Source: Desulfobacteraceae bacterium (lineage in GTDB: Bacteria > Desulfobacterota > Desulfobacteria > Desulfobacterales > Desulfosarcinaceae). From it: a DNA stretch of 32,155 nucleotides. Shown here in pieces: positions 22,635 through 31,881 of the stretch. Under the pieces are notes generated by a model. The model was given only the letters and a program-made list of their open reading frames with translations, was not told the DNA's origin and searched no databases. Each line of letters begins with the position of its first letter. Position 1 is the first letter of the stretch. The stretch covers positions 1 to 32,155 of the forward strand of contig QZKV01000020.1 in the NCBI GenBank assembly GCA_003599575.1, given 5' to 3'. The translations under genes were made by a program, and so were the position numbers.

Positions 22635-23171
22635 AAACAGACGGTCCAAGACAATCGACACCGCCGATCGCACGGACAGATGGTTGAACTCACCGTGTCC
22701 CTGGATGGGCGCCAGTCTGTAATCGGCCTGCGCGATCAGTTGGGGCGCCAATCCCCATCCCGTTCCAAAAATCAAAAGGACTGGACCACCCTTTCGAACA
22801 AGCCCACGCAATCCCGCATCGTCCAGATTGCTGTCGTCCATCCGGGCGCTGGTTACCACCGAACAAGGTTTGGCGCCATGACGTCCGGCCATGTCTTGCA
22901 TAGCGGCCTGCAGCGTGGGTTCCATCCGAATCAGCGCCAGTGCCGTCCGGCGGTCGGGGTTGTACTGTGCACCCGCGCCGGTCACCCAATGATCGATGAT
23001 ACTGGCAACCAGTTCCTGTTGATCCAGCAGCGGGGTGACCACATAAAAAGCCTCCACCCCGTAAGTTTTGGCCGCCCTGGCGATGTCATGCAAATCCAAT
23101 GACGTCACGGCCGCGGCGATGGTTTGCCCGTTTTTATCCGTCACTGGATGGTGGATCAGGGCTACCGCCAT
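22629..23171 (-). CDS. SAM-dependent RNA methyltransferase (Methyltrn_RNA_4 type)
   Basis: About 180 residues. It matches the small SPOUT-like RNA methyltransferases that sit between trmD and rplS in many Desulfobacterota: ALIHHPVTDKNG at the start, TSLDLHDIARAAKTYGV, and LLIFGTGWGLAPQLI near the knot. The exact RNA target is not established. I chose ATG 23171, which gives a family-like N-terminus and overlaps trmD by 38 bases. Confidence 0.85.
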   Translation of the reverse strand: MAVALIHHPVTDKNGQTIAAAVTSLDLHDIARAAKTYGVEAFYVVTPLLDQQELVASIIDHWVTGAGAQYNPDRRTALALIRMEPTLQAAMQDMAGRHGAKPCSVVTSARMDDSNLDDAGLRGLVRKGGPVLLIFGTGWGLAPQLIAQADYRLAPIQGHGEFNHLSVRSAVSIVLDRLFR

Positions 23172-23922
23172 CCGGGTGGTGTATGATGCGTTCGAGCTCA
23201 CGATGCCATGCACGTAACAGCGCTATCTCCTCGGGGCTTAAAGTCGCACCGCGCAACAAGTCCGGCCGCCTGGCAAAGGTGCGCAACAGTGCATCGGCAC
23301 GCCGCCAAAGGGCGATCTGATCGTGATGGCCCGACAGCAGCACTTCGGGCACCGCCCGGCCCTCAAATTCCGGCGGCCGGGTAAAATGAGCATGGTCCAG
23401 CCTTTGGCGGTTAAACGAATCCTGCTCGGCCGAATCTTCATTGCCCAACACACCCGGCAGCAGGCGCGTTACGGCATCCATGACCGCCATGGCGGCCACC
23501 TCACCGCCGGTCAGCACGAAGTCGCCCAAGGAGATCTCCAAATCAACGAACAGCTCGCTGATTCTTTCATCAACGCCTTCGTAGCGGCCGCACACGAAAA
23601 TCAACGCCGGCCGGCCGGCCAAATCCCTGGCCATGGCCTGATCGAATCGCCGGCCTTGAGGCGACAGCAACACGGTGGTCGCCCCCGGTGCCTTGTGCCG
23701 CGCAGTCTGTATGGCGGCGGCCAGCGGATCGGGTTTCATGACCATGCCGCACCCGCCGCCGTAGGGCCGGTCGTCGGTCACCCGGTGGCGGCCCAGCGCG
23801 AAATCCCGAATGTTGATGGCTTCCGCTTCGATTGCACCGCTGTTGCCGGCCCGGCGCATGATACCATTTTCCCAAAAAGACTGGATCAGTTCCGGGAAAA
23901 TGGTCAAAACAACAAATTTCAT
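23134..23922 (-). CDS. trmD: tRNA (guanine37-N1)-methyltransferase TrmD
   Basis: 262 residues. SPOUT methyltransferase with the N-terminal FVVLTIFPELI, the RPYGGGCGMVM loop, the knot segment LIFVCGRYEGVDERI, the SLGDFVLTGGE motif with its catalytic Asp, and a C-terminal helical domain. It makes m1G37 in tRNAs to prevent frameshifting. It starts eight bases after the rimM stop and overlaps the following methyltransferase. Confidence 0.97.
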   Translation of the reverse strand: MKFVVLTIFPELIQSFWENGIMRRAGNSGAIEAEAINIRDFALGRHRVTDDRPYGGGCGMVMKPDPLAAAIQTARHKAPGATTVLLSPQGRRFDQAMARDLAGRPALIFVCGRYEGVDERISELFVDLEISLGDFVLTGGEVAAMAVMDAVTRLLPGVLGNEDSAEQDSFNRQRLDHAHFTRPPEFEGRAVPEVLLSGHHDQIALWRRADALLRTFARRPDLLRGATLSPEEIALLRAWHRELERIIHHPDGGSPDPPSSDG

Positions 23923-23930
23923 GCCGCTGT

Positions 23931-24512
23931 CTATATCAGTCCTTCGGGTAGTTCGACCCTCATCAGACGCTGATCGACATCGATATCGATCACGACCGAA
24001 GCAATGGCCGGTATGAGTATTTCACCGGTCGCACTCTCCGCCGGTGTCTTGACCACATACACATCGTTGGCGCCTGTGGGGATGATCTGCTCCAACATGC
24101 CCAGATATTCGCCGGCCACAGTATGCACGGCCATGCCGATCAGATCGCTCCAGTAATATGCATCTGGCTCCAGCGGCGGCAAATCATTTTTCGCCAGGAA
24201 AACATCCGCTCCGGTTAAAGCCTCGGCCTGAATCCGGGTGTTCACACCTTCCAGCGTCAGCCGCATTACGCTTTTGTAGGCCTGCGATTTTAGAATGACA
24301 TATTGTACCGGCGATCCTGACGGGCCGGCCAGCACCAGTTTTTTGAGAGGCGCGAAACAATCCGGCGATTCAGCATAAGAGTACACCTTTACGGCGCCAC
24401 CGATGCCGTGGGCAGCGATGACCTTGCCGATCTGAATGAGACCGCCGGGTACATTGGCTCTATTCGATGATTTCAAGGACCGTGCGTTTTTTGTGTTTCG
24501 CCGACGCCGCAC
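23931..24512 (-). CDS. rimM: 16S rRNA processing protein RimM
   Basis: Up to 193 residues. The N-terminal RimM domain shows [19 protein letters not shown], and the C-terminal PRC-barrel part begins at about [14 protein letters not shown] and ends HLIPAI-like [15 protein letters not shown]. It helps mature the 30S head with protein S19. The GTG at 24512 is the first possible start and overlaps khpA by 53 bases; a TTG at 24476 gives a more typical length. Neither has a strong ribosome-binding site, so the start is uncertain and translational coupling to khpA is likely. Confidence 0.9.
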   Translation of the reverse strand: MRRRRNTKNARSLKSSNRANVPGGLIQIGKVIAAHGIGGAVKVYSYAESPDCFAPLKKLVLAGPSGSPVQYVILKSQAYKSVMRLTLEGVNTRIQAEALTGADVFLAKNDLPPLEPDAYYWSDLIGMAVHTVAGEYLGMLEQIIPTGANDVYVVKTPAESATGEILIPAIASVVIDIDVDQRLMRVELPEGLI

Positions 24513-24690
24513 TCAATAAGGTTCGCAAGGCTTGCGCGGTGCGCCCCTGTTTGCCGATGATCTTACCCAAGTCATCCTTGGCCACTTTCAGTTCCAGCAC
24601 CGACATTTGGTTGCCCTCGATCTCGTTCACCGAAACCTCTTCCGGATGGTCCACCAGAGCCTGCGCAACGTACTTGACCAGGTCTTTCAT
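24460..24690 (-). CDS. khpA: KH-domain RNA-binding protein KhpA
   Basis: 76 residues, one KH domain with the RNA-binding GxxG loop in [12 protein letters not shown]. It is the standard gene between rpsP and rimM. KhpA proteins bind many RNAs, often with KhpB/Jag, and affect cell division and translation in the species studied. ATG 24690 follows GGAGG on its strand. Its 3' end overlaps rimM. Confidence 0.93.
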   Translation of the reverse strand: MKDLVKYVAQALVDHPEEVSVNEIEGNQMSVLELKVAKDDLGKIIGKQGRTAQALRTLLSAASAKHKKRTVLEIIE

Positions 24691-24732
24691 AGCGCCCTCC
24701 TGGATCGGCGATGGTCAAACAGGCGTGCGGTT

Positions 24733-24990
24733 CTACTGGGCCGGCCCGGCGGAAACACCTTGCGTTTTTAAAATGCTCCTGACCGTGTCCGTAGGAACGG
24801 CACCCTGTTGCAACCAATACTGCACCCGATCGGTTTTCAAAGTAACTTCTGCGGGTTCCCGCAGCGGATTATAGGTGCCTACCTTTTCAAGATATCGGCC
24901 ATCGCGCGGACTTTCACTATCCGCCACCACAATGCGGTAAAATGGTTTCTTTTTTGCGCCGTGCCTGGCCAATCTGATTCTAACTGCCAT
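24733..24990 (-). CDS. rpsP: 30S ribosomal protein S16
   Basis: 85 residues. [25 protein letters not shown] is the unmistakable family start (given here in part: [18 protein letters not shown]), followed by [13 protein letters not shown]16 is needed for 30S assembly. AAGGAG precedes the ATG, and the gene starts 20 bases behind the ffh stop. Confidence 0.96.
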   Translation of the reverse strand: MAVRIRLARHGAKKKPFYRIVVADSESPRDGRYLEKVGTYNPLREPAEVTLKTDRVQYWLQQGAVPTDTVRSILKTQGVSAGPAQ

Positions 24991-25010
24991 TACCCATCTC
25001 CTTTTGAAAT

Positions 25011-26342
25011 CTAAAACGGCAACATTCCGCGCCCCAACCCACGCATGCCGCCTTTATTGAATTTCTTCATCATTTTCATGACCTGCGTATAATTTTTCAG
25101 CAATCGATTGACATCCTGCACGGTTGTTCCACTGCCCATGGCAATGCGGCGCCGCCGGCTGCCGTTGATGATACTGTACTGGCGGCGCTCATGAGGGGTC
25201 ATCGAATTGATGATGGCTTCGATATGCGTCAGTTCCGATTCATCCACCTCGACATTTTTCATTTGCTTGAGCTTCCCCAAACCGGGGATCATACCCAGCA
25301 AGTCGGTCAACGAACCCATTTTGCGGATCTGGACCATCTGATCCCTGAAATCCTCCAAAGTGAATTCATTCTTGCGCAGCTTTTTTTCAATCTCCGCGGC
25401 CTGCTTGGCATCTACGACGGCCTGGGCTTTTTCGATCATGGTCAGCACATCGCCCATGCCGAGAATGCGCGAAGACATGCGATCGGGGTGGAACGCCTCC
25501 AGATCGTTGAGTTTTTCGCCAACGCCGATGAACTTGATAGGCTTACCCGTGATCGATTTGATGGACAGGGCCGCGCCGCCGCGCGCATCGCCGTCCATTT
25601 TGGTCAGCACCACGCCGCCGAGATCCAGGGCTTCGTCAAAGGATGAAGCCATATTGACCGCATCCTGTCCGGTCATGGCATCGGCCACGAGCAAAATATC
25701 CGCCGGTCGGACCGCCGCTTTGATGGCCTTCAGCTCGTTCATCAAAGTTTCGTCAATATGCAAGCGGCCGGCCGTGTCGAGCAAAACCGTGTCGCACCCG
25801 ATTTTCTGCGCCGCCACACGCGCCTTCTGACAGATATCGACCGGGGCCATATCGGTGTGCGAATCGAAAACAGGTACGTCGAGCTGGCCGCCCAACTTTT
25901 GAAGTTGGGTAATGGCGGCCGGACGGTAAACGTCGGCCGGCACCAGGTAGGGCTTGCGACCCGACTTGCGCAGCATGACCGCCAATTTTCCGGCCGTGGT
26001 GGTTTTGCCCGATCCTTGCAGGCCCACCAGCATGATCGGAACCGGATGCGTGCCGGACAGGTTCAATTCCTCATGCCGGCCGCCCATCAAGCGCGTCAGT
26101 TCTTCATTGACGATTTTAATGACCTGCTGGCCGGGCGTCAGGCTGGACATCACCTCTTTGCCCAGCGCGCGCTCCTTTATGTCGGCGACAAACTGCTTGA
26201 CCACCTTGAAATGGACATCCGCCTCCAGCAGGGCCATGCGCACTTCCCGCAAACCTTCGGAAATATTTTTCTCCGTCAAGGTGCCGTGACCCTTGAGCCG
26301 TTTGAAAACGGCATCCAGTTTTTCGCTGAGACTGTCAAACAT
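25011..26342 (-). CDS. ffh: signal recognition particle protein Ffh (SRP54)
   Basis: 443 residues. The NG domain has [15 protein letters not shown] (G1), [26 protein letters not shown] (G3) and [15 protein letters not shown] (G4). The methionine-rich M domain at the C-terminus binds 4.5S RNA through [20 protein letters not shown] and ends GLGRGMLPF. It targets membrane and secreted proteins co-translationally with FtsY. It is the first gene of the housekeeping operon. Confidence 0.97.
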   Translation of the reverse strand: MFDSLSEKLDAVFKRLKGHGTLTEKNISEGLREVRMALLEADVHFKVVKQFVADIKERALGKEVMSSLTPGQQVIKIVNEELTRLMGGRHEELNLSGTHPVPIMLVGLQGSGKTTTAGKLAVMLRKSGRKPYLVPADVYRPAAITQLQKLGGQLDVPVFDSHTDMAPVDICQKARVAAQKIGCDTVLLDTAGRLHIDETLMNELKAIKAAVRPADILLVADAMTGQDAVNMASSFDEALDLGGVVLTKMDGDARGGAALSIKSITGKPIKFIGVGEKLNDLEAFHPDRMSSRILGMGDVLTMIEKAQAVVDAKQAAEIEKKLRKNEFTLEDFRDQMVQIRKMGSLTDLLGMIPGLGKLKQMKNVEVDESELTHIEAIINSMTPHERRQYSIINGSRRRRIAMGSGTTVQDVNRLLKNYTQVMKMMKKFNKGGMRGLGRGMLPF

Positions 26343-26380
26343 CTAGGCTACATCCACTCTTTGCACCGAATAAAACTTTG

Positions 26381-26409
26381 GAATTAAACTGATAACAATG
26401 ATAAGTCAA
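26381..26409 (-). promoter_or_regulatory. possible promoter of the ffh operon
   Basis: On the minus strand TTGACT (26409-26404) is 17 bases from TAATTC (26386-26381), in the 220-base divergent gap between ffh and rlmN. The -35 is good, the -10 poor. Confidence 0.35.
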
Positions 26410-26562
26410 GCAAAAGGAGACGGCAACACCACCGCACCGCCGGCGTCCTGCAGTTTTCATGGTTTCAGGCGGGCGTGCTATAGCACCAAACAAGGCGGGG
26501 AGCAATGATACAAATTGAATCCCGCGGGTAATTGGCATTAGAGGCGTTTGCTGATTATTTAG

Positions 26563-27591
26563 ATGATGGATATCAAAAACTATAGCCGACAAGCCTTTTT
26601 GCAATGGCTTGAAGACCACAACGAGCGCCTTTTTCGAGCGGATCAGATGCTCAAATGGCTCTATGTCCGTCTGGCCGACCGATTTGACCAGATGACCGAT
26701 TTAAGCAAGTCGTTCCGGCAGCTGCTGGCGGACCATTTCACCATTCAACGACTGCCGGTCGCGCAGGTGCTTTCCTCGATCGATGGTACGCGCAAGTTTC
26801 TCTTCCAACTGGAGGACGGCCAAACCATCGAAAGCGTCTTGATACCCGAACGCGACCACCATACCCTGTGTCTTTCCAGCCAGGCAGGATGCGCCCAGGG
26901 ATGCCGCTTCTGTCTAACCGGCCAGGGAGGCCTCATACGCAACCTGACGGTCGGCGAGATCGTGGGACAGGTCTGGGAGATACGCAAGCTCATGGATGAT
27001 CCGGCACGTTTGACCAATCTGGTATTCATGGGCATGGGCGAACCCTTGGCCAATTACGACCATTTGGTAACGGCCCTGCATATCCTCACCAACAGTGATT
27101 GGGGGATGAAGTTTGCATCCCGCCGCGTGACCGTCTCCACGGCCGGCCTGGCGCCACGCATACCGGATCTGGGACATGACACACGCGTCAACCTGGCGGT
27201 ATCCTTCAACGCAGTGGATGACGAAAGCCGCAGCCGGCTGATGCCCATCAACCGCAAATACGCCATCGACCACCTGCTGGATGCCTGCCGGCACTACCCA
27301 TTGCCCGGGGGCCGCAAGATCACGTTCGAGTATATCCTGTTCAAAGATGTGAATGATTCACCGGATCATGCCCGGAAGCTGGCGAAATTGTTGGCCCCCC
27401 TGAAAGCCAAGATCAACCTGATTCCGTTCAATCCTTATCCGGGCAGCGCCTTTGAACGACCCTCTCAAGAACGGATTGAGGCTTTTCAGAACGTCCTGAT
27501 CGCCAGGCATTTCACCAGTGTGGTGCGGTACAGCAAAGGGCTGGACATCATGGCCGCATGCGGGCAGCTGCGCGGGACATTGAATCGTTGA
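26563..27591 (+). CDS. rlmN: dual-specificity RNA methyltransferase RlmN
   Basis: 342 residues. Radical-SAM enzyme that methylates C2 of A2503 in 23S rRNA and A37 in some tRNAs. The N-terminal helical domain (FLQWLEDHNERLFRADQML) is followed by the 4Fe-4S motif CAQGCRFC within SSQAGCAQGCRFCLTG, then VFMGMGEPL, RRVTVSTAGL and the methyl-carrying cysteine near the C-terminus in MAACGQL. Start is ATG 26563 or the adjacent ATG 26566; there is no strong ribosome-binding site. It is divergent from ffh. Confidence 0.95.
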   Translation: MMDIKNYSRQAFLQWLEDHNERLFRADQMLKWLYVRLADRFDQMTDLSKSFRQLLADHFTIQRLPVAQVLSSIDGTRKFLFQLEDGQTIESVLIPERDHHTLCLSSQAGCAQGCRFCLTGQGGLIRNLTVGEIVGQVWEIRKLMDDPARLTNLVFMGMGEPLANYDHLVTALHILTNSDWGMKFASRRVTVSTAGLAPRIPDLGHDTRVNLAVSFNAVDDESRSRLMPINRKYAIDHLLDACRHYPLPGGRKITFEYILFKDVNDSPDHARKLAKLLAPLKAKINLIPFNPYPGSAFERPSQERIEAFQNVLIARHFTSVVRYSKGLDIMAACGQLRGTLNR

Positions 27592-27701
27592 TTGTGGATG
27601 GCGGGAGGGGTTTGACGCGGCGTACGGATTGAATGGGCGGCCGGTTTTCGAACTTCAACAGCCAGGCGGCACGCACGGGGGAGGGCCGGCAGGCACTCCG
27701 C

Positions 27702-28139
27702 TTAACTCTCAAGCGGTTTTGACCCCGAAGGGAGTGCCTCTTCGCGACGAAGAACCAAGGGGGATTCAAGGTGCCGGTTCAACGAGTCCCCGCCCATGCG
27801 GTGCAATCGTTCATAGGCGTTTTGAATCCGCAGCTGTTCTTCCGGACTGGCGGCCACTCTCCGGGCATGGTCCAACAGCTTGTAACCGTCTTCAATATCG
27901 CCTTTGCTGCCAACGGCGAGGGCCAGCCCTACGAATGCCTCCGTGTAGGATGGGTCCAAATCCTTGGCGCGTTCGAACTCCCTGCAGGCATCCTCCCATT
28001 TTTCCTGTTCGAGCAACAGATATCCGTTGGAAACGTGTTGAGCAGGGGTATCGAGCCCCGGACGCACAAAGATGGTCTGGGGGCCGCATCCGATCAGTGC
28101 CCAAACAAGGATTCCCCAAAAACACATGGCTTTCCGCAT
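27702..28139 (-). CDS. TPR-containing lipoprotein
   Basis: 145 residues. The signal peptide ends in the lipobox ALIGC, giving a predicted lipidated Cys18. Residues about 35-105 form two to three tetratricopeptide-like repeats (GYLLLEQEKWEDACREFERA, LDPSYTEAFVGLA, then KGDIEDGYKLLDHA). TPR lipoproteins usually serve as scaffolds for envelope complexes; the partner is not known. It follows the secreted protein gene at 29012 with a 21-base gap on the same strand, so the two likely form one operon. Confidence 0.8.
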   Translation of the reverse strand: MRKAMCFWGILVWALIGCGPQTIFVRPGLDTPAQHVSNGYLLLEQEKWEDACREFERAKDLDPSYTEAFVGLALAVGSKGDIEDGYKLLDHARRVAASPEEQLRIQNAYERLHRMGGDSLNRHLESPLVLRREEALPSGSKPLES

Positions 28140-28160
28140 GATGCCACCTCGAACAGTTTT

Positions 28161-29012
28161 TCAATCCAGAACAATGATGACCCGGCACTCTTTTAAAAAA
28201 CCCAAATGTGCGGAAGCATCCCGCAGATTGGCTGCATCGGCATTGCTGATGACAATGTCGCACTTGCGCTCGGAAAGCGTGCGCAATCCTTTCACCTTGA
28301 GGGGGTTGGGGGCCACGCGGACATGCGCATACACACCATCCGACCATTGCACATATTCGCACATCCCAAATTGAACGGCATATTCGCGGCTGACGAATGC
28401 CGAACCATATACCTGTTTGCCGTTCTCATCAACCAGAAGCGGCACCATGGCCGGCTTTGCACCGATGCCCCGCGCATCCACGATCAGTCCGGTGTGAACG
28501 ACCTCACCCGCAGGTATTGCAGGCTTCACCCCTGACCGGTTGGCCGAAGGCATGGCTTTTACCGGTTCAACCTGCTTGATTTCTTCCGGAAGCATGAGCT
28601 GGGCAAAACCACCCAGCAGATTGACGCGCACCGTTACTTCATACGTCCCGTTAGGAAGACTGACCTCCTGAACAACCGGCGCCGTGTCGGCCATCTGTTT
28701 CACTTTAGCGCCTATCGCCGCATTGATGGACAACGTATGGGCAACGTTTCGGGTGGCATCCATACGCACTTGTTTCAACGTGTTCAGGGCGTTTTCGCAG
28801 GCCAGTTGGTGGGCCAGCGGATTAAGCTGTTGTGACCCGGCATCCCGGACGGAAGGATTCTCCAAAGGGTAACACCCTTTGGCTTCCAGCACCCCCTTTG
28901 TCCAGTTGATGTAGCCGGTGGGCAATAATTCGACAAGATCCTTGGATGTTTCGGCCATACCAACCTGCGGACAAACCAGGGCCATCAAACACAAGCTGAT
29001 CCAAAGACGCAT
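28161..29012 (-). CDS. secreted protein, LPP20/FlgT-like
   Basis: 283 residues. A Sec signal peptide (about 1-20, ending GMA) precedes a region beginning LPTGYINWTKGVLEAKG, which with the LACENALNTLKQVRMDATRNV helix recalls LPP20-type lipoproteins and related FlgT-like domains, though there is no lipobox. The C-terminal half (about 175-283) reads HTGLIVDARGIGAKPAMVPLL and ends in a small alpha/beta segment. No catalytic motif is seen. It lies upstream of the TPR lipoprotein in a probable two-gene operon and is divergent from the Mla-like operon. The ATG at 29012 has no clear ribosome-binding site. Assignment is by pattern memory only. Confidence 0.65.
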   Translation of the reverse strand: MRLWISLCLMALVCPQVGMAETSKDLVELLPTGYINWTKGVLEAKGCYPLENPSVRDAGSQQLNPLAHQLACENALNTLKQVRMDATRNVAHTLSINAAIGAKVKQMADTAPVVQEVSLPNGTYEVTVRVNLLGGFAQLMLPEEIKQVEPVKAMPSANRSGVKPAIPAGEVVHTGLIVDARGIGAKPAMVPLLVDENGKQVYGSAFVSREYAVQFGMCEYVQWSDGVYAHVRVAPNPLKVKGLRTLSERKCDIVISNADAANLRDASAHLGFLKECRVIIVLD

Positions 29013-29157
29013 TATAATCTGCTGTTTCTAAGTAGTTAGCTAAAGTGGTTGACCGTGTTGAGCAATATAGTGTAAGAGCTCGGGTAAGTCAACCAGTCAG
29101 AGACGGCAGCGATTCTCACTCAGTGAATGCAGGGATGGACCAAATCAAATCCTGATC

Positions 29158-29934
29158 ATGGAACGGGTTACCGGTTATATCGGTCGAAAGACCATCGACG
29201 CATTCACCCACCTGCTGAATCTTTTCGCTTTAATCTACCGCATGCTGGCCCAACTGTACCGCCGCCCCCCAGCCGGCCGGGTGCTCATCCGCCGCATCAT
29301 CATCCAGCAGCTTTATTTTACCGCCGTGCAGGCGCTTCCGGTCCTGATTCCGATCGCTTTGCTGGTCGGAAGCATGGTGATTTTTCAATTCGCCAAATTT
29401 TCCGGCCAGTATGATTTCAGCCGTGTGTCGGTATTGCTGATCGTTCGGGAAATCGGACCGATCATCACGGCTTTGCTGGTGATCTTGCGATCGGCCACAG
29501 CCGTGACCATCGAAGTCAGCTACATGCGGGTGCTCAATGAATTGGAGGCCCTGGAAATGGCTGGGCTGGATACGATACGGCTGGTATGTGTACCACGCCT
29601 GGTCGGAATCACGGCGGCCATGCTGGGGCTGTTCGTGGTATTCGATCTGGTATCCATCTTGGGGGGGTATGCCCTGATCTGGGCGTTTACAGACCTCCCC
29701 ATGAGCAATTTTCTCTATCAGATCGCCAAGGCCGTCACGCCGGCCGATATCGGTGTCGGAATGATCAAAGCCATCCTGTTCGGAAACGCCATTACGGTCA
29801 CATGCCTGTACCGGGGCCTCGAAATGAAACGACAGATTCCCGACGTGCCCGTGGCCACATCGCGCTCGGCCGTTGAATCTTTTTTATATTGCCTGGTCAT
29901 CAACGTATTTATTTCAGTTCTCTTTTATATGTGA
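29158..29934 (+). CDS. MlaE-type ABC transporter permease
   Basis: 258 residues with about five membrane segments. The MlaE signature is seen in RVSVLLIVREIGPIITALLV, then EVSYMRVLNELEALEMAG and PRLVGITAAMLGLF. MlaE dimers form the inner-membrane channel that moves phospholipids between MCE proteins and the membrane. It is followed after two bases by the ATPase-like gene and then by an MCE protein, the normal mlaE/mlaF/mlaD set. No mlaB or mlaC is present in the window. Confidence 0.9.
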   Translation: MERVTGYIGRKTIDAFTHLLNLFALIYRMLAQLYRRPPAGRVLIRRIIIQQLYFTAVQALPVLIPIALLVGSMVIFQFAKFSGQYDFSRVSVLLIVREIGPIITALLVILRSATAVTIEVSYMRVLNELEALEMAGLDTIRLVCVPRLVGITAAMLGLFVVFDLVSILGGYALIWAFTDLPMSNFLYQIAKAVTPADIGVGMIKAILFGNAITVTCLYRGLEMKRQIPDVPVATSRSAVESFLYCLVINVFISVLFYM

Positions 29935-29936
29935 CG

Positions 29937-30710
29937 ATGAACTTTTTAGAATTGTCGGACTATTCATTGGCGGCGTCGGGCTCGGGTTCCGGGATTCGCG
30001 GTTTTTCTTTTTCACTCGGACCTGGAGAGGTATGCGCCATCGACAGCTTCAATCCGGATGATGCCCAAACGTTCATGCGAGCCTTGGCCACACTGGTTCG
30101 TCCAATCGAGGGGATCTATCGGTTTAAAGGCCGCACCTGCGATCTGAAAGACCCAAACGCAATGCTGAGCCTGAAGAAGCAGATCGGCTACGTCGCTCGG
30201 GACGCCGCCCTGATCAGCAATCTGACGGTCCGGCAAAACCTGCTGCTGCAACGCTGTTATTTTGAGAACCGCCTCGATATCGATCTGCACGAAGATGTGG
30301 AGGCGCTTTGCAGCACGTTTGGCATCCAGGACAAATTGGATCAGCGGCCGGCCGGATTGAACGTAATGGAAGTACAGGCGGCGATCATCGTCCGCGAGAT
30401 GACCAAGAAACCGGAATTCATGATCATGGGGCAGCCTGAATCCATCGGCCATGCCAAATTCGGTTTGTTGACGCAGATCTTCAACCGGATGATCGCCGAG
30501 CGATTGCCGATTGTGCTGTTGTCATATGATCTTCGTCTGGTCCGGCGTTTTGCCAATCGCAAAATCCTCATTGCGGACGGATCGCTGAGCACCCTTTCGA
30601 TCAGCGATCCCTCGGCCGTGGAATGGAACCTGACCAGAAGGTACAGGCCGGCGCGGAGAGATGAACCGCCCGGCGCCTCTATTCTCCCAAGCAGCGCTCC
30701 TGAGCCTTAG
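29937..30710 (+). CDS. degenerate ABC ATPase (MlaF-like pseudo-ATPase)
   Basis: About 257 residues with the overall layout of an ABC ATPase, but every nucleotide motif is altered. Walker A, normally GxSGSGKST, reads DSFNPDDAQT (36-45), with Asp42 in place of the lysine. The Q-loop Gln is Arg88 (YVARDAAL). The signature LSGG reads LNVME (141-145). Walker B's DE is Gly165-Gln166 (FMIMGQPES). The H-loop His is Tyr197 (LLSYD). Other parts are well kept (NLTVRQNLLL, helical domain, IVREMTKKPEF). ATG 29937 is two bases past the permease stop. The frame is open and tightly coupled, arguing for a functional but non-hydrolysing protein. It could pair with an active ATPase encoded elsewhere. Confidence 0.88.
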   Translation: MNFLELSDYSLAASGSGSGIRGFSFSLGPGEVCAIDSFNPDDAQTFMRALATLVRPIEGIYRFKGRTCDLKDPNAMLSLKKQIGYVARDAALISNLTVRQNLLLQRCYFENRLDIDLHEDVEALCSTFGIQDKLDQRPAGLNVMEVQAAIIVREMTKKPEFMIMGQPESIGHAKFGLLTQIFNRMIAERLPIVLLSYDLRLVRRFANRKILIADGSLSTLSISDPSAVEWNLTRRYRPARRDEPPGASILPSSAPEP

Positions 30711-30741
30711 GAAGGCACGCATGCGCTGAGGACGATATCCA

Positions 30742-31782
30742 ATGGAAATGGACTTCTCAAGAATGGAACGGATCGTGGGCGCCTTCATTGTGGGGGTGAT
30801 CCTGCTGCTCATGGCCACCCTTGTGATTATCGGACGGGGGAAAGATTGGTTCGAAACCTATATCATTTATTACACGACCTTTAATGAAAGCTACAACCTG
30901 CAGGAAAATGCGTCCGTTAAACTGTTCAGGGCCGATATCGGCAAAGTGACCGGCATCGCGCTGGAAAAAAATCGCGTCCGGGTAAAGCTGGCCATCCTGG
31001 AAAAATATGCTTCGCGGATTCGCGAAGATGCCGTAGCCGAGGTCGAAAGCCCGACCCTCATCGGTTCGGAATATATCTCCATCGTTCCCGGTTCGCCGGA
31101 TGCGCCTTTGCTCTCCCCGGACGGCGAAATCGCTTCGCGCGAAAAACGCTCCCTGACCGATATCCTGACCGAATTCGAAGTTGAAAAGACTGCGAAAATG
31201 CTCGTCCAGGCGATGCAGGACATCTCCCAGATCGCCGCGCATCTGAGCGACCCAAAGGGACCCTTGTGGAGCTCCTTGGACAACCTGGAGAGAGTAACCG
31301 CCGATGTACAGCAAATCACTTCCGGTCTTGAAGCCGGAAGAGGCCCGCTGGGGGTCTTGCTAAAATCCGAAGATCTTCTGCAGCGCATGACGGAAAACAT
31401 CCGGCGAATTGACGTTATTCTTGAAAACATCGACACGGCCGGGGCCAGGGCGCCCCATGCCATGGCCCTGCTTGAAGAGAACCTGGTCATTTTCGGGCAG
31501 AGCGGCCAATCCATCCAGGCGAGCATGCAGCAGGTCCAGCATATTTTGGCAGACGTACACCAGGCGGCCGACGATCTTCAGGTGATCATGCAAAACGTCA
31601 AAACCGGCAGCCACCGCATGCCTCAAATCACCGCCACCTTCAAAGAGGGCATACAGGAGATCCGCCAGGGGGTCGAGCAAGTCAACCGCGTCGTGGAATC
31701 GATGCAAAGAAGCATATTGATCCGCACCCATCTGCCGCCTGAAGCATTGCCGGCCAAGACCGATGCCGGGGCAAGGCCGTAA
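30742..31782 (+). CDS. MlaD-type MCE protein
   Basis: 346 residues. One N-terminal membrane anchor (about 11-31) is followed by an MCE domain (about 40-118) with YYTTFNESYNLQENASVKLFRADIGKVTGI and a SPTLIGSEYISIVPGS end. Residues about 135-320 are long amphipathic helices, predicted coiled coil, as in MCE proteins whose helices form a tunnel across the periplasm. It would bind lipid and pass it to or from the permease. It is the third gene of the operon, 31 bases behind the degenerate ATPase. Confidence 0.9.
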   Translation: MEMDFSRMERIVGAFIVGVILLLMATLVIIGRGKDWFETYIIYYTTFNESYNLQENASVKLFRADIGKVTGIALEKNRVRVKLAILEKYASRIREDAVAEVESPTLIGSEYISIVPGSPDAPLLSPDGEIASREKRSLTDILTEFEVEKTAKMLVQAMQDISQIAAHLSDPKGPLWSSLDNLERVTADVQQITSGLEAGRGPLGVLLKSEDLLQRMTENIRRIDVILENIDTAGARAPHAMALLEENLVIFGQSGQSIQASMQQVQHILADVHQAADDLQVIMQNVKTGSHRMPQITATFKEGIQEIRQGVEQVNRVVESMQRSILIRTHLPPEALPAKTDAGARP

Positions 31783-31881
31783 GTTTTCTCGTTGGCCGGT
31801 TGGCCACTGCAACTTAATCGTTAACATACACCTATGAACAAGCTGCCGGCAAATGGGCAACGCGCGAACGTGCCACGAGAA

